DNA from: a virus
Length of the DNA: 30,255 bases
Strand: one strand, 5' to 3'
Virus record (IMG/VR): IMGVR_UViG_3300048838_001775
Span: 1 to 30,255 of that record
Positions 20,776 through 28,038 of this stretch are shown one piece after another. The position numbers and the translations under genes were made by a program. Positions within the stretch are counted from its first letter, which is position 1. Each line of letters begins with the position of its first letter. Under the pieces are notes generated by a model, which worked only from the letters and a program-made list of their open reading frames with translations, was not told where the DNA came from and did no database searches.

Positions 20776-20803
20776 TTGACAATAAAAACACCAAATATAT
20801 GGA
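20776..20803 (+). promoter_or_regulatory. Possible integrase promoter
   Basis: A consensus TTGACA (20776-20781) is followed after 16 bases by TATGGA (20798-20803), a weak -10. It lies 20 bases after the repressor stop and about 35 bases before the GTG start of int. A 13-codon frame from ATG 20799 ends in a TGA overlapping that GTG, so leader translation could affect int expression. Confidence 0.4.
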
Positions 20804-20836
20804 ACGAAAGATGGTCAAGGAAGGGATCGCGGTTCC

Positions 20837-21898
20837 GTGAGCGTCCATCAGCTCCCAGATGGCCGCTGGTTTGTCCAATGGCGGAACGCCGAGGGCAAGC
20901 GGGTCCGGGAGTATTTCGGCCGGGGCGGCGACGCCGAGCGGGCGGCGCGGCAGCGCAACCATGACCTCGGCCTGGGCGCTTCCGGACTGGCGGCAGGCCC
21001 CACCTTTGCCGATCTGGCCGAACAGTATTTCCTGGCCCGGCGGTCCTCGGTGGCAGCCACCACCCGAACCGACCTGGCCTGGAAACTGGAAGGGGTGATC
21101 CTGCCCGCCCTGGGCGAGTTATCGGCCCTGCGCGTGGATGCACCCGCGCTCGATCAGTACGTGGCCGCGCGGTTGGCGATTGGACGCAAGCGCACCAGCG
21201 TGCACCGCGAACTGTCCATCATCCGGGCCGTGCTCAGGTGGGGTGTCAGCCGCCGCTTGATCGCCCACAACCCGATGGAGGGCTACCCCATGCCCAGCCG
21301 GGATGACGCCATCCTGCAGCCGCCCACTTCGGCCGAGCTGGCGGCCATCCACGCGGCCGCGGCCCCGCACCTGCAGCGGGCCATCCTGTTGGCCGCCTAT
21401 ACCGGCATGCGGCCAGGATCGAGCGAGCTGCTTGGCCTGCGCTGGCAGGCGGTGGACCTGATCAATGGCACCATCTTTGTCGAGTCGGCCAAAAAAGGCG
21501 GGATGCGGGCGAGGGTGGTGCCGATCGCAGAGGCCCTGGCAACACAATTGCGGATCTGGTTGCAGGCCGACCGGCAAGCGGGTAAGGTGGAGTTTGTGGT
21601 GCACTACCATGGCCGGCGGGTGGAGCGGATCAAAACAGCCTGGCGCGCCGCCCTGGTCCGGGCCGGGATCACCAGGAGAATTCGGCCCTATGACCTGCGC
21701 CACCTGGCGGCGTCAACCATGCTTGATGCCGGGGCCGACTTGAAAAGCGTAAGCGAGATCCTCGGCCACTCCAGCCCCGATCTGACCTTGCGCACCTACC
21801 AGCACACCAGCACCGCTTTAAGGCGGGACGCAGTAGCGAAAATTGGTAGCCTGTTACCAATTGATAGCACTGGAGATAACGGAAAAACAAAGAAATAA
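20837..21898 (+). CDS. int: Tyrosine recombinase integrase, 353 aa
   Basis: The N-terminal 50 residues are an AP2-like arm-binding type region (HQLPDGRWFVQWRNAEGKRV), followed by a SAM-like core-binding domain and the catalytic domain. Catalytic positions: R192 in TGMRPG, the Lys hairpin AKKGG, R288 in YDLRHLAAS (the usual His of HxxR is Tyr285), H311 in LGHSS and the nucleophile Y321 in TYQHTS. The start is GTG at 20837; no in-frame ATG precedes it. The 3' end of the gene contains the first possible arm-type repeats, and the attP core lies 17 bases after the stop. Confidence 0.93.
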   Translation: MSVHQLPDGRWFVQWRNAEGKRVREYFGRGGDAERAARQRNHDLGLGASGLAAGPTFADLAEQYFLARRSSVAATTRTDLAWKLEGVILPALGELSALRVDAPALDQYVAARLAIGRKRTSVHRELSIIRAVLRWGVSRRLIAHNPMEGYPMPSRDDAILQPPTSAELAAIHAAAAPHLQRAILLAAYTGMRPGSSELLGLRWQAVDLINGTIFVESAKKGGMRARVVPIAEALATQLRIWLQADRQAGKVEFVVHYHGRRVERIKTAWRAALVRAGITRRIRPYDLRHLAASTMLDAGADLKSVSEILGHSSPDLTLRTYQHTSTALRRDAVAKIGSLLPIDSTGDNGKTKK

Positions 21899-22011
21899 GA
21901 GGCGAAAACCGGCCCTTCGGGACGCTGGGGTCGGAGGTTCAAATCCTCTCTTCCCGACCACTTACAACACACCAGGATGGTTAGCGAGCTACCAAAAGCT
22001 ACCAGCTACCA
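21843..22011 (+). other. attP: attP: tRNA-Pro(CGG) 3' fragment core with flanking arm-type repeats
   Basis: Bases 21916-21960 match tRNA-Pro(CGG) from the anticodon loop TTCGGGA through the T arm (GGAGG-TTCAAAT-CCTCT), acceptor strand CTTCCCG, A and CCA. The five bases before the loop cannot pair with CGCTG, so identity to a host tRNA should begin there: a classic attP core that restores the tRNA after integration. GCTACCA occurs three times downstream (21988-21994, 21998-22004, 22005-22011), and inverted as TGGTAGC at 21844-21850, plus a near copy GTTACCA at 21853-21859: candidate integrase arm sites. Confidence 0.85.
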
Positions 22012-22028
22012 ATCGGGCGGGCAGGACA

Positions 22029-22073
22029 TAAAAAAAAAGGCGACTCGGAGAAATCCTGGTCGCCTTTTTTTTA
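22029..22073. terminator. Bidirectional rho-independent terminator
   Basis: An A tract, the stem GGCGAC (22039-22044) / GTCGCC (22059-22064) with an inner GGA/TCC pair around GAAA, and a T tract follow one another. The structure reads equally well on both strands, so it can end int transcripts and also the lysis operon (last stop at 22096). It marks the boundary between the two transcription units. Confidence 0.9.
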
Positions 22074-22095
22074 TCGAAGCCAAACGGGACTGCGC

Positions 22096-22254
22096 TTATG
22101 GGTCGAAATCCTCCTCCGGATCAGTCGAGGTGGACAGCTCGCTCTCCCAATGGCAGACCGGGCAGAAAATAAAATCGTAGTCCCAGCCGCAGCCGTAGAC
22201 GATGGCGCAGTCGGCCCCGCAGCGCGGGCAGGGGTGAGGCGGCAATTCGGGCAT
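22096..22254 (-). CDS. Small zinc-ribbon protein, 52 aa
   Basis: The 52-residue product MPELPPHPCPRCGADCAIVYG... has two CxxC knuckles (CPRC near 9 and CPVC near 31, followed by His) and an acidic C-terminus ESELSTSTDPEEDF. The layout resembles Lar-type restriction alleviation or other Cys4 zinc ribbons. The ATG overlaps the lysozyme stop (TGATG, 22252-22256), so it belongs to the lysis operon as its last gene. Function unknown; the zinc site is clear from the sequence. Confidence 0.65.
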   Translation of the reverse strand: MPELPPHPCPRCGADCAIVYGCGWDYDFIFCPVCHWESELSTSTDPEEDFDP

Positions 22255-22832
22255 CAGGTCCCCCAGCGCAGACGCAGGAACCAGCCCGGCCAGCTCTCGT
22301 GGGCGGCCAGGCTGGCGTAATGGCGGTACTGCTCGCCGGTGTAGCAGGTGAGCAGGAGGCGGAGGGCATTGGCGGTGCTGCCGCCGTAGCTGGTTTGGAG
22401 CTGGCGGCGCAGGGTGTGCATGGTGGTGGTGCCGAGCAGGCCATCGACCGGGATGTCTGGGTAGGTCTGGCCGTGGCGGTTGAGGCGGTTGAGCGCGACC
22501 TGGAGGAATTTGGTGGCCTGGTGGACCCCGCAATTAACGGCGGCGTCGAATACCCGGCAGGCCAACTCCAGATCGAGCGCGGCCAGCTCGTTGCCGCGAA
22601 TCCTGTACCAAAAATTGGTGCGATAAAAATCGCGCACCGGATCTTCCAGGGCGGTGTCGCGCTGGTGCTCGGTGATGATCCCGGCCGTCCAGTCATCCAC
22701 GATCATCCATCCCGGCCAACCGGGCCAGAAGCGGCGATCGATGCCGCGATAGGTGGGGCCGCTCTCGGTGTAGCCTCCCTCGGCGGCCATGGTGCGGGCA
22801 AAGGCGGCGAGGAAGGGATCAGGGCTGCTCAT
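22254..22832 (-). CDS. Endolysin, GH108 N-acetylmuramidase-like, 192 aa
   Basis: The protein begins MSSPDPFLAAFARTMAAEGGY, where E18 in the EGGY motif is the expected catalytic acid of glycoside hydrolase family 108. A segment TYRGIDRRFWPGWPGW follows. The C-terminal half has the family's peptidoglycan-binding type helices (ACRVFDAAVNCGVHQATKFLQ). It has no signal peptide, so a holin would be needed for release. GAGAGG stands six bases before the chosen start; an upstream frame extension overlaps the 46-aa gene and was rejected. Confidence 0.85.
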   Translation of the reverse strand: MSSPDPFLAAFARTMAAEGGYTESGPTYRGIDRRFWPGWPGWMIVDDWTAGIITEHQRDTALEDPVRDFYRTNFWYRIRGNELAALDLELACRVFDAAVNCGVHQATKFLQVALNRLNRHGQTYPDIPVDGLLGTTTMHTLRRQLQTSYGGSTANALRLLLTCYTGEQYRHYASLAAHESWPGWFLRLRWGT

Positions 22833-22959
22833 GGTTGGCCTCTCGTTGTTTTTTATCCATGGCGATACGCTCTTCCATATCGCGTTTGGCCTGGTCCATT
22901 TTTTTTGGGTCAATCCACATCATCCGGCGGCGCAGCCAGGCGAGCAGTCGGCGGATCAT
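22819..22959 (-). CDS. Small basic protein of the lysis module, 46 aa
   Basis: The 46-residue product MIRRLLAWLRRRMMWIDPKK... has an N-terminal amphipathic, strongly basic helix that could lie on the membrane surface, then a charged helical tail ending REANHEQP. The ATG overlaps the stop of the cysteine-amidase-like gene (ATGA, 22956-22959) and its stop lies inside the lysozyme gene. Such small amphipathic proteins in lysis clusters can be antiholins, spanin parts or pinholin-like, but no family is recognised. Confidence 0.55.
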   Translation of the reverse strand: MIRRLLAWLRRRMMWIDPKKMDQAKRDMEERIAMDKKQREANHEQP

Positions 22960-23501
22960 GGCCACTCTCCCTCGAAAATAACGTCAAAGTTTTTCCAGCG
23001 ACGCCACTCATCGGCCAGGGTGTCAGGATTCACGCCGGTGAAGGGTTCGCAGCGGGCGGCCACGAAAACTAGGTATTTGGCCACCAGCTCGCTGCAGACC
23101 AGCCAGCGGCCGAAGCCGAGGAATTTGGCCAGGGGCGGCACCAGGTGCAGGGGCAGCCGCCAAAGCGGGTAGACCCGGCCGAGGTGCTCGCTCAGGGCGT
23201 CAATGGCCAGCCCCTTGGCGGTGGGGCTGATCGAGGCCCCGGAAAAGATGGTCGAGGACGGGCGGGCAATCAGGATGGTCTGACCGGAGTAGCGGTCCAG
23301 GTTGGACCGGCGCACGGTCCAGAGCGCCTCGATAGTTTCTCCGGATGCGCTGGTGATGATGCCGGCGTGACCATGGAGGGCCTCGTTGTCGTCGGACAAA
23401 CACCATTCCACCGCGCGGATTGCGGCCGCGACCGGCCCACGGCCACGGACGACAAAGACGTCTCCCGGTTGGAGCAGGTCGTGGGGGCTACTCGCTATCA
23501 T
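22956..23501 (-). CDS. Permuted papain-like (YiiX/NlpC-P60-type) cell-wall hydrolase, 181 aa
   Basis: The order of motifs is permuted as in YiiX-type enzymes. The His-containing HGHAGIIT (H45) follows GDVFVVRGRG near the N-terminus, and Glu58 is in GETIEAL; the nucleophile C136 comes late, in WLVCSELVAKYL. Members cleave amide bonds in peptidoglycan or lipids. It lies in the lysis operon next to a muramidase, so a second cell-wall-degrading activity is likely. No signal peptide is visible. The start overlaps the upstream gene by 14 bases, and AAGG touches the ATG. Confidence 0.7.
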   Translation of the reverse strand: MIASSPHDLLQPGDVFVVRGRGPVAAAIRAVEWCLSDDNEALHGHAGIITSASGETIEALWTVRRSNLDRYSGQTILIARPSSTIFSGASISPTAKGLAIDALSEHLGRVYPLWRLPLHLVPPLAKFLGFGRWLVCSELVAKYLVFVAARCEPFTGVNPDTLADEWRRWKNFDVIFEGEWP

Positions 23502-23916
23502 CCTTACGCCTCCGGTGGGGGGTGAGCCGGGCGCGGTCCTGGTCCTCGCCTCGGCGGTTCAGACGGCCGAAGATGGCCTCGACATCGGCCTGGATCTGTT
23601 TCATGGCCTCGGCTTGTACGGCCAGGGTCTTGTCGAGCCCGGCCAGGTCGCGCAGGTGGGTGATCACCATGTCCTGGATGGCGGCCCGGACAATCCCGCC
23701 CACCTCCTTGCGCAGGTCCTCCATGATCTCCTCTTTCTGCCGGGCGCAGGCGCCTTCGCGCTCTTTTTTCCAGACCTCGACCACGCCCAGCCGGGCTGAG
23801 AGGTCTTGATTGCCAGCCCCGCGTGCGGCCAGCCATCCGGCGATAGCCGCGGCCACGGTCGAGGCAATCCCGACCAGCCATTGCCAGAGGTTGCCGCCAT
23901 CGCTCGGGGGTTGCAT
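23488..23916 (-). CDS. Membrane-anchored coiled-coil protein of the lysis module, 142 aa
   Basis: The start at 23916 (MQPPSDGGNLWQWLVGIAS) gives a protein with one N-terminal transmembrane segment (WLVGIASTVAAAIAGWLA), then a long charged helix (VVEVWKKEREGACARQKEEI...) and a Lys/Arg-rich C-terminus. One span plus a coiled coil recalls phage lysis accessory proteins, such as XhlA-like or i-spanin-like types, though i-spanins face the periplasm. It directly follows a holin-like gene. A role as holin partner or i-spanin is inferred. Confidence 0.6.
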   Translation of the reverse strand: MQPPSDGGNLWQWLVGIASTVAAAIAGWLAARGAGNQDLSARLGVVEVWKKEREGACARQKEEIMEDLRKEVGGIVRAAIQDMVITHLRDLAGLDKTLAVQAEAMKQIQADVEAIFGRLNRRGEDQDRARLTPHRRRKDDSE

Positions 23917-23918
23917 GG

Positions 23919-24095
23919 TCAGGCTCGGGGTTTGAGGGTCTGGGCGAGTTTGCCGCCGAGCAGGGCCACCAGGAAGGCCTGGATCTCGCCGGGCGGCACG
24001 TACATGGCCCCGGTTCGGTAGGTCAGCCAGGCTTGTTCCAGACCGAGGACCAGGATACAAAACAGGCAGATGAGGCGGTAGGTGCGGCCGGGCAT
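23919..24095 (-). CDS. Holin-like small membrane protein, 58 aa
   Basis: The product MPGRTYRLICLFCILVLGLEQAW... has two hydrophobic stretches (LICLFCILVLGLEQAWL and IQAFLVALLGGKLAQTL) separated by a short loop, with basic ends, the general plan of a small class II holin. GGAGG stands eight bases before the ATG. It precedes the coiled-coil membrane protein, the amidase-like gene and the lysozyme, which need a membrane pore. The first segment could instead be a signal anchor; holin is the best guess. Confidence 0.6.
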   Translation of the reverse strand: MPGRTYRLICLFCILVLGLEQAWLTYRTGAMYVPPGEIQAFLVALLGGKLAQTLKPRA

Positions 24096-24098
24096 GGG

Positions 24099-24197
24099 TC
24101 ATGCCTCCCCTAATTCCGCAATGGGAGACAGACCTGTTTTGCCAACAGCGGCAAAAGCAAGGTCAGTCCCCATTGCTCTGTTGGTGGTTGCAGGCAT
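24099..24197 (-). CDS. Very small uncharacterised protein, 32 aa
   Basis: The frame MPATTNRAMGTDLAFAAVGK...LGEA is packed exactly between its neighbours: the ATG (24197) comes two bases after the previous stop with GAGG seven bases upstream, and the stop is three bases before the holin-like start. Tight packing supports translation, but the sequence itself carries no motif. It may only serve to couple translation. Confidence 0.35.
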   Translation of the reverse strand: MPATTNRAMGTDLAFAAVGKTGLSPIAELGEA

Positions 24198-24199
24198 GA

Positions 24200-24415
24200 T
24201 CAAACCTCGTAGGTGCGGGTTGGGCGGCGGTTGCCGGCCGGGCCGAGGATGCGGCCGGCGAGGAGGACGACGCGGTCGCCGATCCGCCAGGTGGCGTTGC
24301 TCTCGGCGCGCAGGGTGCGGCCGGCGTCGTCCTGAAGGGTATAGCGGCCGGAGCCGATGGCGGTCACGGTGGCCACGATGGGGGCCTGGGCGGGCTGGGC
24401 GTTGACCAGGATCAC
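24200..24415 (-). CDS. Small uncharacterised tail-region protein, 71 aa
   Basis: The frame starts with a GTG (24415) overlapping the stop of the previous gene (GTGA) and encodes (V)ILVNAQPAQAPIVATVTAIG, then LQDDAGRTLRAESNATWRIGDRVVLLAGRILG. This is a small beta-barrel-like pattern, as in OB or SH3-type adaptor domains. Position between tail-tip proteins and the lysis module suggests a virion accessory part. No family is recognised; the start choice rests on the overlap. Confidence 0.5.
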   Translation of the reverse strand: MILVNAQPAQAPIVATVTAIGSGRYTLQDDAGRTLRAESNATWRIGDRVVLLAGRILGPAGNRRPTRTYEV

Positions 24416-24720
24416 AGTTCGCGCTCCACTTCCAGGGCGAGGTCTGCCTGGAAACTGTCGCCCTCGCGGATAAGGGTGAGGCCGCAGCGACGCACCAGGC
24501 CACGCCAGGGACCACGGCGGCCAGCCACGGCGATGAGCGAGCCGGGGGCGATCCATTGACGATACGGGCCGGTCAGGCTGACCAGGGCCCGGTTGGTGCT
24601 GGCCCGGTCTATCTCGACGCGGCCGCGTTCGCGGGCAGCCAGGTCGGCGGTGAGCAGGGGGGCGGTGATGTCCGGGCCGGGGCGGTCGGCCGGGGGGCGT
24701 TGGACGGTGACGGCGATCAT
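24412..24720 (-). CDS. Uncharacterised tail-region protein, 102 aa
   Basis: A 102-residue, beta-rich protein (MIAVTVQRPPADRPGPDITA... RRGPWRGLVRRCGLTLIREGDSFQADLALEV) with no signal or membrane segment. It overlaps the upstream gene by ATGA (24717-24720) and the downstream GTG start by GTGA, so it belongs to one coupled tail operon. Nothing diagnostic is visible. A structural or baseplate accessory role is likely from position alone. Confidence 0.5.
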   Translation of the reverse strand: MIAVTVQRPPADRPGPDITAPLLTADLAARERGRVEIDRASTNRALVSLTGPYRQWIAPGSLIAVAGRRGPWRGLVRRCGLTLIREGDSFQADLALEVEREL

Positions 24721-25232
24721 TGGGCGGCCTCCAAGTAAATGACGATGACGCTGCGCCAGGTCTGGTCCTCAGCCAGGGTCAGGGGCGGGGGCACGTAGCG
24801 GTAGAGCAGCACCCGCAGCGGCAGGGTGGCGTCGGCGGTGCAGGGGACGCCGCCGGCCATGCGGATCTGGCGGCCCTCCTGGCGCATGCCGGTGCCGGCG
24901 CGGCCATAGTAGTGCAGGCTCACCGGGCCGCTGGGCTGGTGGGACAGCTCTACCGGATCATCGGCCACGGTCCAGGTCAAGGCCTGCTCCCGGGTGCGGC
25001 TGACCTCGCCTGCGGCCACCACCATGCCCGAGGTGGGCACGATCCGGTCGAGGCGGAGCACGGCCTCATCGTATTGCAGCCAAAACCAGACCTGGTCGCC
25101 GGGGTACCATTGGGATTTTTCGCTGCCGTCGGCGTTTTTGTTGAGGGTCTCGTCCAGCTCGACCGCGACAAAGGCGGAGCTGTCCGCGCCCTCGCCAAAC
25201 TCGACCACGATGGTGGTGCCAATGCTGCTCAT
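24717..25232 (-). CDS. Uncharacterised tail-region protein, 171 aa
   Basis: The start at 25232 (MSSIGTTIVVEFGEGADSSAFV) was chosen because it overlaps the previous stop by ATGA; an upstream extension reads across that gene. The protein is predicted to be mostly beta, with an acidic N-terminal half and motifs such as QVWFWLQYDEAVLRLDRIVPTSGMVV. It may form part of the tail tip or a fibre-attachment collar. No family is recognised. Confidence 0.55.
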   Translation of the reverse strand: MSSIGTTIVVEFGEGADSSAFVAVELDETLNKNADGSEKSQWYPGDQVWFWLQYDEAVLRLDRIVPTSGMVVAAGEVSRTREQALTWTVADDPVELSHQPSGPVSLHYYGRAGTGMRQEGRQIRMAGGVPCTADATLPLRVLLYRYVPPPLTLAEDQTWRSVIVIYLEAAQ

Positions 25233-26731
25233 AAATCCGCCACCAGTTGGAGTTGCTCGTTGTTGGGATCGCGCACCTGCCACTTGCGGCAGCGGGTGGT
25301 GTAGGTCAAGGTCAGCAGCGACTCGCCGGCCACGCTGGCGCTGAGGGTGCCGTCCTCGCTAAAGGTGACTGTGCCCAGGTTGACCTGGCCCCAGGTGACC
25401 GCATCGCGGCTGACAATGGGGTATTGGGTGCGGCCGCTGCCGGCCACGATTTCAATGGTCTCGGTCTCCTGGCGGGTCTCGATGCCGAGCGGCTCGACCT
25501 GGACCCATCTCCCGCCGGTGTGGCGCAGGTCAAACGCCCCGGTCCAGGGGGTCTGGTAGCCGCGCACCAGCTTGGTGGTGGCGGTCAGGGTCTCCTCTTC
25601 CAGTCGCAGGGTGTCGGCGCTGCTCATCTGGTCGCCGATGAGAAACTTGTTGTGGCCGGAGCGGATATCCGGGCTGCTGGCGGCGGTGAACAGGTCCAGG
25701 GTCTCGGTCAGGCTGTGATCCGGAGTGGCGGCCGCCCAGGAGGGCAGGGCCAAGGGGTATTCGGGCTGCACCCGGAGGGAGCTGTCGGGCTGGCTTTGGA
25801 CCACGGCCCCGACCGCTGCGGCCACCTGCTTGAGCAGGGCCAGGGGGGCCTGCTGGCTGGCGATCAGGGTGGCCGCCGGAATAGCCCAGTCCACGGTCTG
25901 CCAGTCCAGGGTCAGGGGCGCAGCCAGGGCGGCGGCAATAGTGGCGGCCAGGCCGGAGTGCTCGCCCTCGATGGGGGTGGCCCAGGGCTCGCCCAGGAGC
26001 ACGGCCGGGCTCATGGCCTCGACTACATAGCGGGTCTGGCCGTGCTGCTCATCGATGCGGGGCGCGGTGATGACGAACTGAAAAACCGTGGTCTCGGTGG
26101 CGCTGGTGATGGTCACCTGCAGATCCGCTCCCAGGGAGCAGCGCAGGTATTCAGCCTCGGTATCGGGGTGGATCTCGCAACTGAGCACGTCCTGATCCAG
26201 GTCGCCCTCGATGTTGACATGGCTGACCCGCACCGGCTGGCCCCCTGCCAGGACCGCGACGGTGTAGCGGAGCAGGCCGCTGTCGACGGCGATCGACCAG
26301 GCCTGCGCCAGCGCGGCCAGGAGTGGGTCCGGGGCGCGCAGATCCCAAGGCTGGACCAGCAGCGCTTGCGCCGTTGCGTCCAAAATGGCCCACGGCTGGG
26401 CGAGCGGGCCGAGAGCCGGGCCGGTGATCAGCCAGGGCTGTTCCAGCTCGGCCACCAGCGGTGCGGCATCATGCCAGGACTGCACCAGGGCCAACTGGGG
26501 CGCGCCCATGTCCCGCCAGGGCTGGTAGAGGGCACACCGCCGCACCGGCGCATCCTGCCAGGCCTGGCGCAGGTCGGCGCCCAGGCGCAGGCTCCAAGCC
26601 TGATCCAGGGCGCACATCGCCCGACCATAGACCACCGGCGGCGGGTCGCCGACCAGGAAGACGAGGGGATCCGGCGGGGTGTAGCCGCTGGCAACCTCGA
26701 AGACGAGGGGATCAGGCGGGGTGTAGGCCAT
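25229..26731 (-). CDS. Tail-tip protein with N-terminal 14-residue repeats, 500 aa
   Basis: Residues 3-26 contain YTPPDPLVF twice, 14 residues apart. Residues 41-146 contain eight Q-x-W units (Trp at 46, 58, 72, 86, 100, 114, 129, 145) at 12-16 residue spacing. From about 150 onward a baseplate-hub-like region follows (RVSHVNIEGDLDQDVLSCEI, APRIDEQHGQTRYVVEAMSP) and a long C-terminal beta region. It likely sits at the tail tip or links tip and fibres. It overlaps both neighbours (TGATG at 26729-26733, ATGA at 25229-25232). The repeat region looks like a solenoid or a multivalent binding strip. Confidence 0.6.
   Translation of the reverse strand: MAYTPPDPLVFEVASGYTPPDPLVFLVGDPPPVVYGRAMCALDQAWSLRLGADLRQAWQDAPVRRCALYQPWRDMGAPQLALVQSWHDAAPLVAELEQPWLITGPALGPLAQPWAILDATAQALLVQPWDLRAPDPLLAALAQAWSIAVDSGLLRYTVAVLAGGQPVRVSHVNIEGDLDQDVLSCEIHPDTEAEYLRCSLGADLQVTITSATETTVFQFVITAPRIDEQHGQTRYVVEAMSPAVLLGEPWATPIEGEHSGLAATIAAALAAPLTLDWQTVDWAIPAATLIASQQAPLALLKQVAAAVGAVVQSQPDSSLRVQPEYPLALPSWAAATPDHSLTETLDLFTAASSPDIRSGHNKFLIGDQMSSADTLRLEEETLTATTKLVRGYQTPWTGAFDLRHTGGRWVQVEPLGIETRQETETIEIVAGSGRTQYPIVSRDAVTWGQVNLGTVTFSEDGTLSASVAGESLLTLTYTTRCRKWQVRDPNNEQLQLVADL
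26657..26728 (-). repeat. Two 30-bp direct repeats, 42-bp period, in the tail-tip gene
   Basis: The blocks at 26657-26686 and 26699-26728 share nearly every base (for example GACGAGGGGATC and GGCGGGGTGTAG on the plus strand). They encode the two YTPPDPLVF units; the 42-base period equals 14 codons, the same period as the Q-x-W repeats that follow. Confidence 0.85.
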
Positions 26732-27024
26732 CAGTCAGCCACCAGGTGGGTGTGGACGACGCAGTTTTCCCCGACCTCGCCCTGGGTCACCATGGCCCAG
26801 CGGGTGGCGGCAAAGCCTGGCACGGTGAAGCTCACCGCCCCGGTGGCGGGGTCGCTGTCGGCCACGGCCATGGCGTTCTGCAGGTTGTTTTCGGGGTAGA
26901 GATAGACCTTGCGGCCGCGCGGGTTGGCGTCCGGGTCCTGGACCGTGGCCGAGAGGGTCACGGTGCAGGGGGTGGCGCTGTGACGGGCCAGGCCAGGCAG
27001 CAGGGGCAGATGGATGGCGGCCAT
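26731..27024 (-). CDS. Uncharacterised tail protein, 97 aa
   Basis: A 97-residue protein with an immunoglobulin-like beta pattern: TPCTVTLSATVQDPDANPRG, KVYLYPENNLQNAMAVADSD, GAVSFTVPGFAATRWAMVTQ. Such small beta domains often decorate tails or connect fibres. GGGAG stands nine bases before the ATG, four bases after the stop of the fibre-like gene. The stop overlaps the start of the repeat protein by TGATG. No named family is recognised. Confidence 0.55.
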   Translation of the reverse strand: MAAIHLPLLPGLARHSATPCTVTLSATVQDPDANPRGRKVYLYPENNLQNAMAVADSDPATGAVSFTVPGFAATRWAMVTQGEVGENCVVHTHLVAD

Positions 27025-27027
27025 GGC

Positions 27028-28029
27028 TCAGTACTCCCGCAGCAGGGTGTAATTCGATCCGTTGGTCTGGAAATAACGATAGTTGGCGACGCCATCGCTC
27101 AGGGTGCCCTCACTGGTCAGGCCGCTGCCGTTCACCAGCCGGATGCCGGGCAAGGGCCCGATGCAGGAGTTGGTGGCGGCGCAAAAGATCTCGGCCATGG
27201 GATAGGAGCCGCCGGCAAAGGTGTCGGCGGAGGTTGATGGGTGGGAGGTGATGCTGTCCTTGGTGTGCGTGGACGATTTGGCGCCGGTGTGGCTGAGGAC
27301 AAACCCTCCGCCGGAGCTAATGCCATTGATTGAGGCGGTGTTCCAGGCGCTGAACTCGCCCAGCAGCTTGGCCCCGCTGGCATAACTGGCCGCCACCGTG
27401 TCCAGGGTGACCACACTGCCCTCGATGGCGCTGATGGTCACCTGCTCGCAGTTGGCATTGTCGCGCAGATGGAGCTTGCGGCCAACGCTCCATTCTGCCG
27501 GCACCGCATCCACGGTCACGGCCACGCTGCTGCCGGCGGTGATCGAGCCGCTGCTGGTGGCCACGGCTGTGGCCCAGCGGGAGTCGGGGCAATGGCCGGC
27601 GCCGCTCAAGTAATAGGCGCTGGCATATTTGACCACGCCCCAGAAGTGGTCGAGATTGCCGAACACCCACAGGGTGCAGGCGGTTGAGTTGGTGTTGGTC
27701 CAGTTGTTGGCCGTTCCAGCCGCGGTCACCCCGGTATGGGTGGCGGCATTCCAATACAGGTAGGCGTGCAGGTTAATGTAGCCGCTGGCAAGGGTGACCT
27801 TGACATAGAGATCCTGGTCGCCGTTCTCCCCGGGCGAATAGGCCACGAAATAATCGTTGTAGGCCACGGTGTGCTGGTCGGTGGCGTAGACCGCGTCGTG
27901 CAGGGTCCAGCCGATGCCGGTGGTGGAATAGTCGTAGCTGCCGTTGCGCTTGCACAAAAAATCGCGCAGCCGCTTGAAGGCCTCTTTGTTGTCGGTGCAG
28001 GCTCGACTGACCAGGCTGGCTCCTGCCAT
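27028..28029 (-). CDS. Tail fibre or surface-type virion protein, 333 aa
   Basis: The protein is rich in Ser, Thr, Gly, Asn and Tyr, with long beta stretches and aromatic clusters (NDYFVAYSPGENGDQDLYVK, YINLHAYLYWNAATHTGVTA). It has a glycine-serine-rich middle and ends in ANYRYFQTNGSNYTLLREY. These are features of fibre or receptor-contact proteins. Residues 1-40 are a more ordered helix that may attach to the tail. AGGAG stands six bases before the ATG. A host-binding role is inferred from composition and position only. Confidence 0.5.
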   Translation of the reverse strand: MAGASLVSRACTDNKEAFKRLRDFLCKRNGSYDYSTTGIGWTLHDAVYATDQHTVAYNDYFVAYSPGENGDQDLYVKVTLASGYINLHAYLYWNAATHTGVTAAGTANNWTNTNSTACTLWVFGNLDHFWGVVKYASAYYLSGAGHCPDSRWATAVATSSGSITAGSSVAVTVDAVPAEWSVGRKLHLRDNANCEQVTISAIEGSVVTLDTVAASYASGAKLLGEFSAWNTASINGISSGGGFVLSHTGAKSSTHTKDSITSHPSTSADTFAGGSYPMAEIFCAATNSCIGPLPGIRLVNGSGLTSEGTLSDGVANYRYFQTNGSNYTLLREY

Positions 28030-28038
28030 GGCGGGCTC

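Noticed and set aside
20837-21898. Integron integrase that could serve the attC site
   Set aside because: The protein has phage-type arm-binding architecture, lies at attP and lacks a visible IntI-specific insert.
21916-21960. Complete tRNA-Pro gene
   Set aside because: Only the part from the anticodon loop to CCA is present; the preceding bases cannot form the anticodon stem, D arm or acceptor 5' strand.
26657-26728. Diversity-generating retroelement repeat
   Set aside because: No reverse transcriptase, and the copies differ without an adenine-biased pattern.
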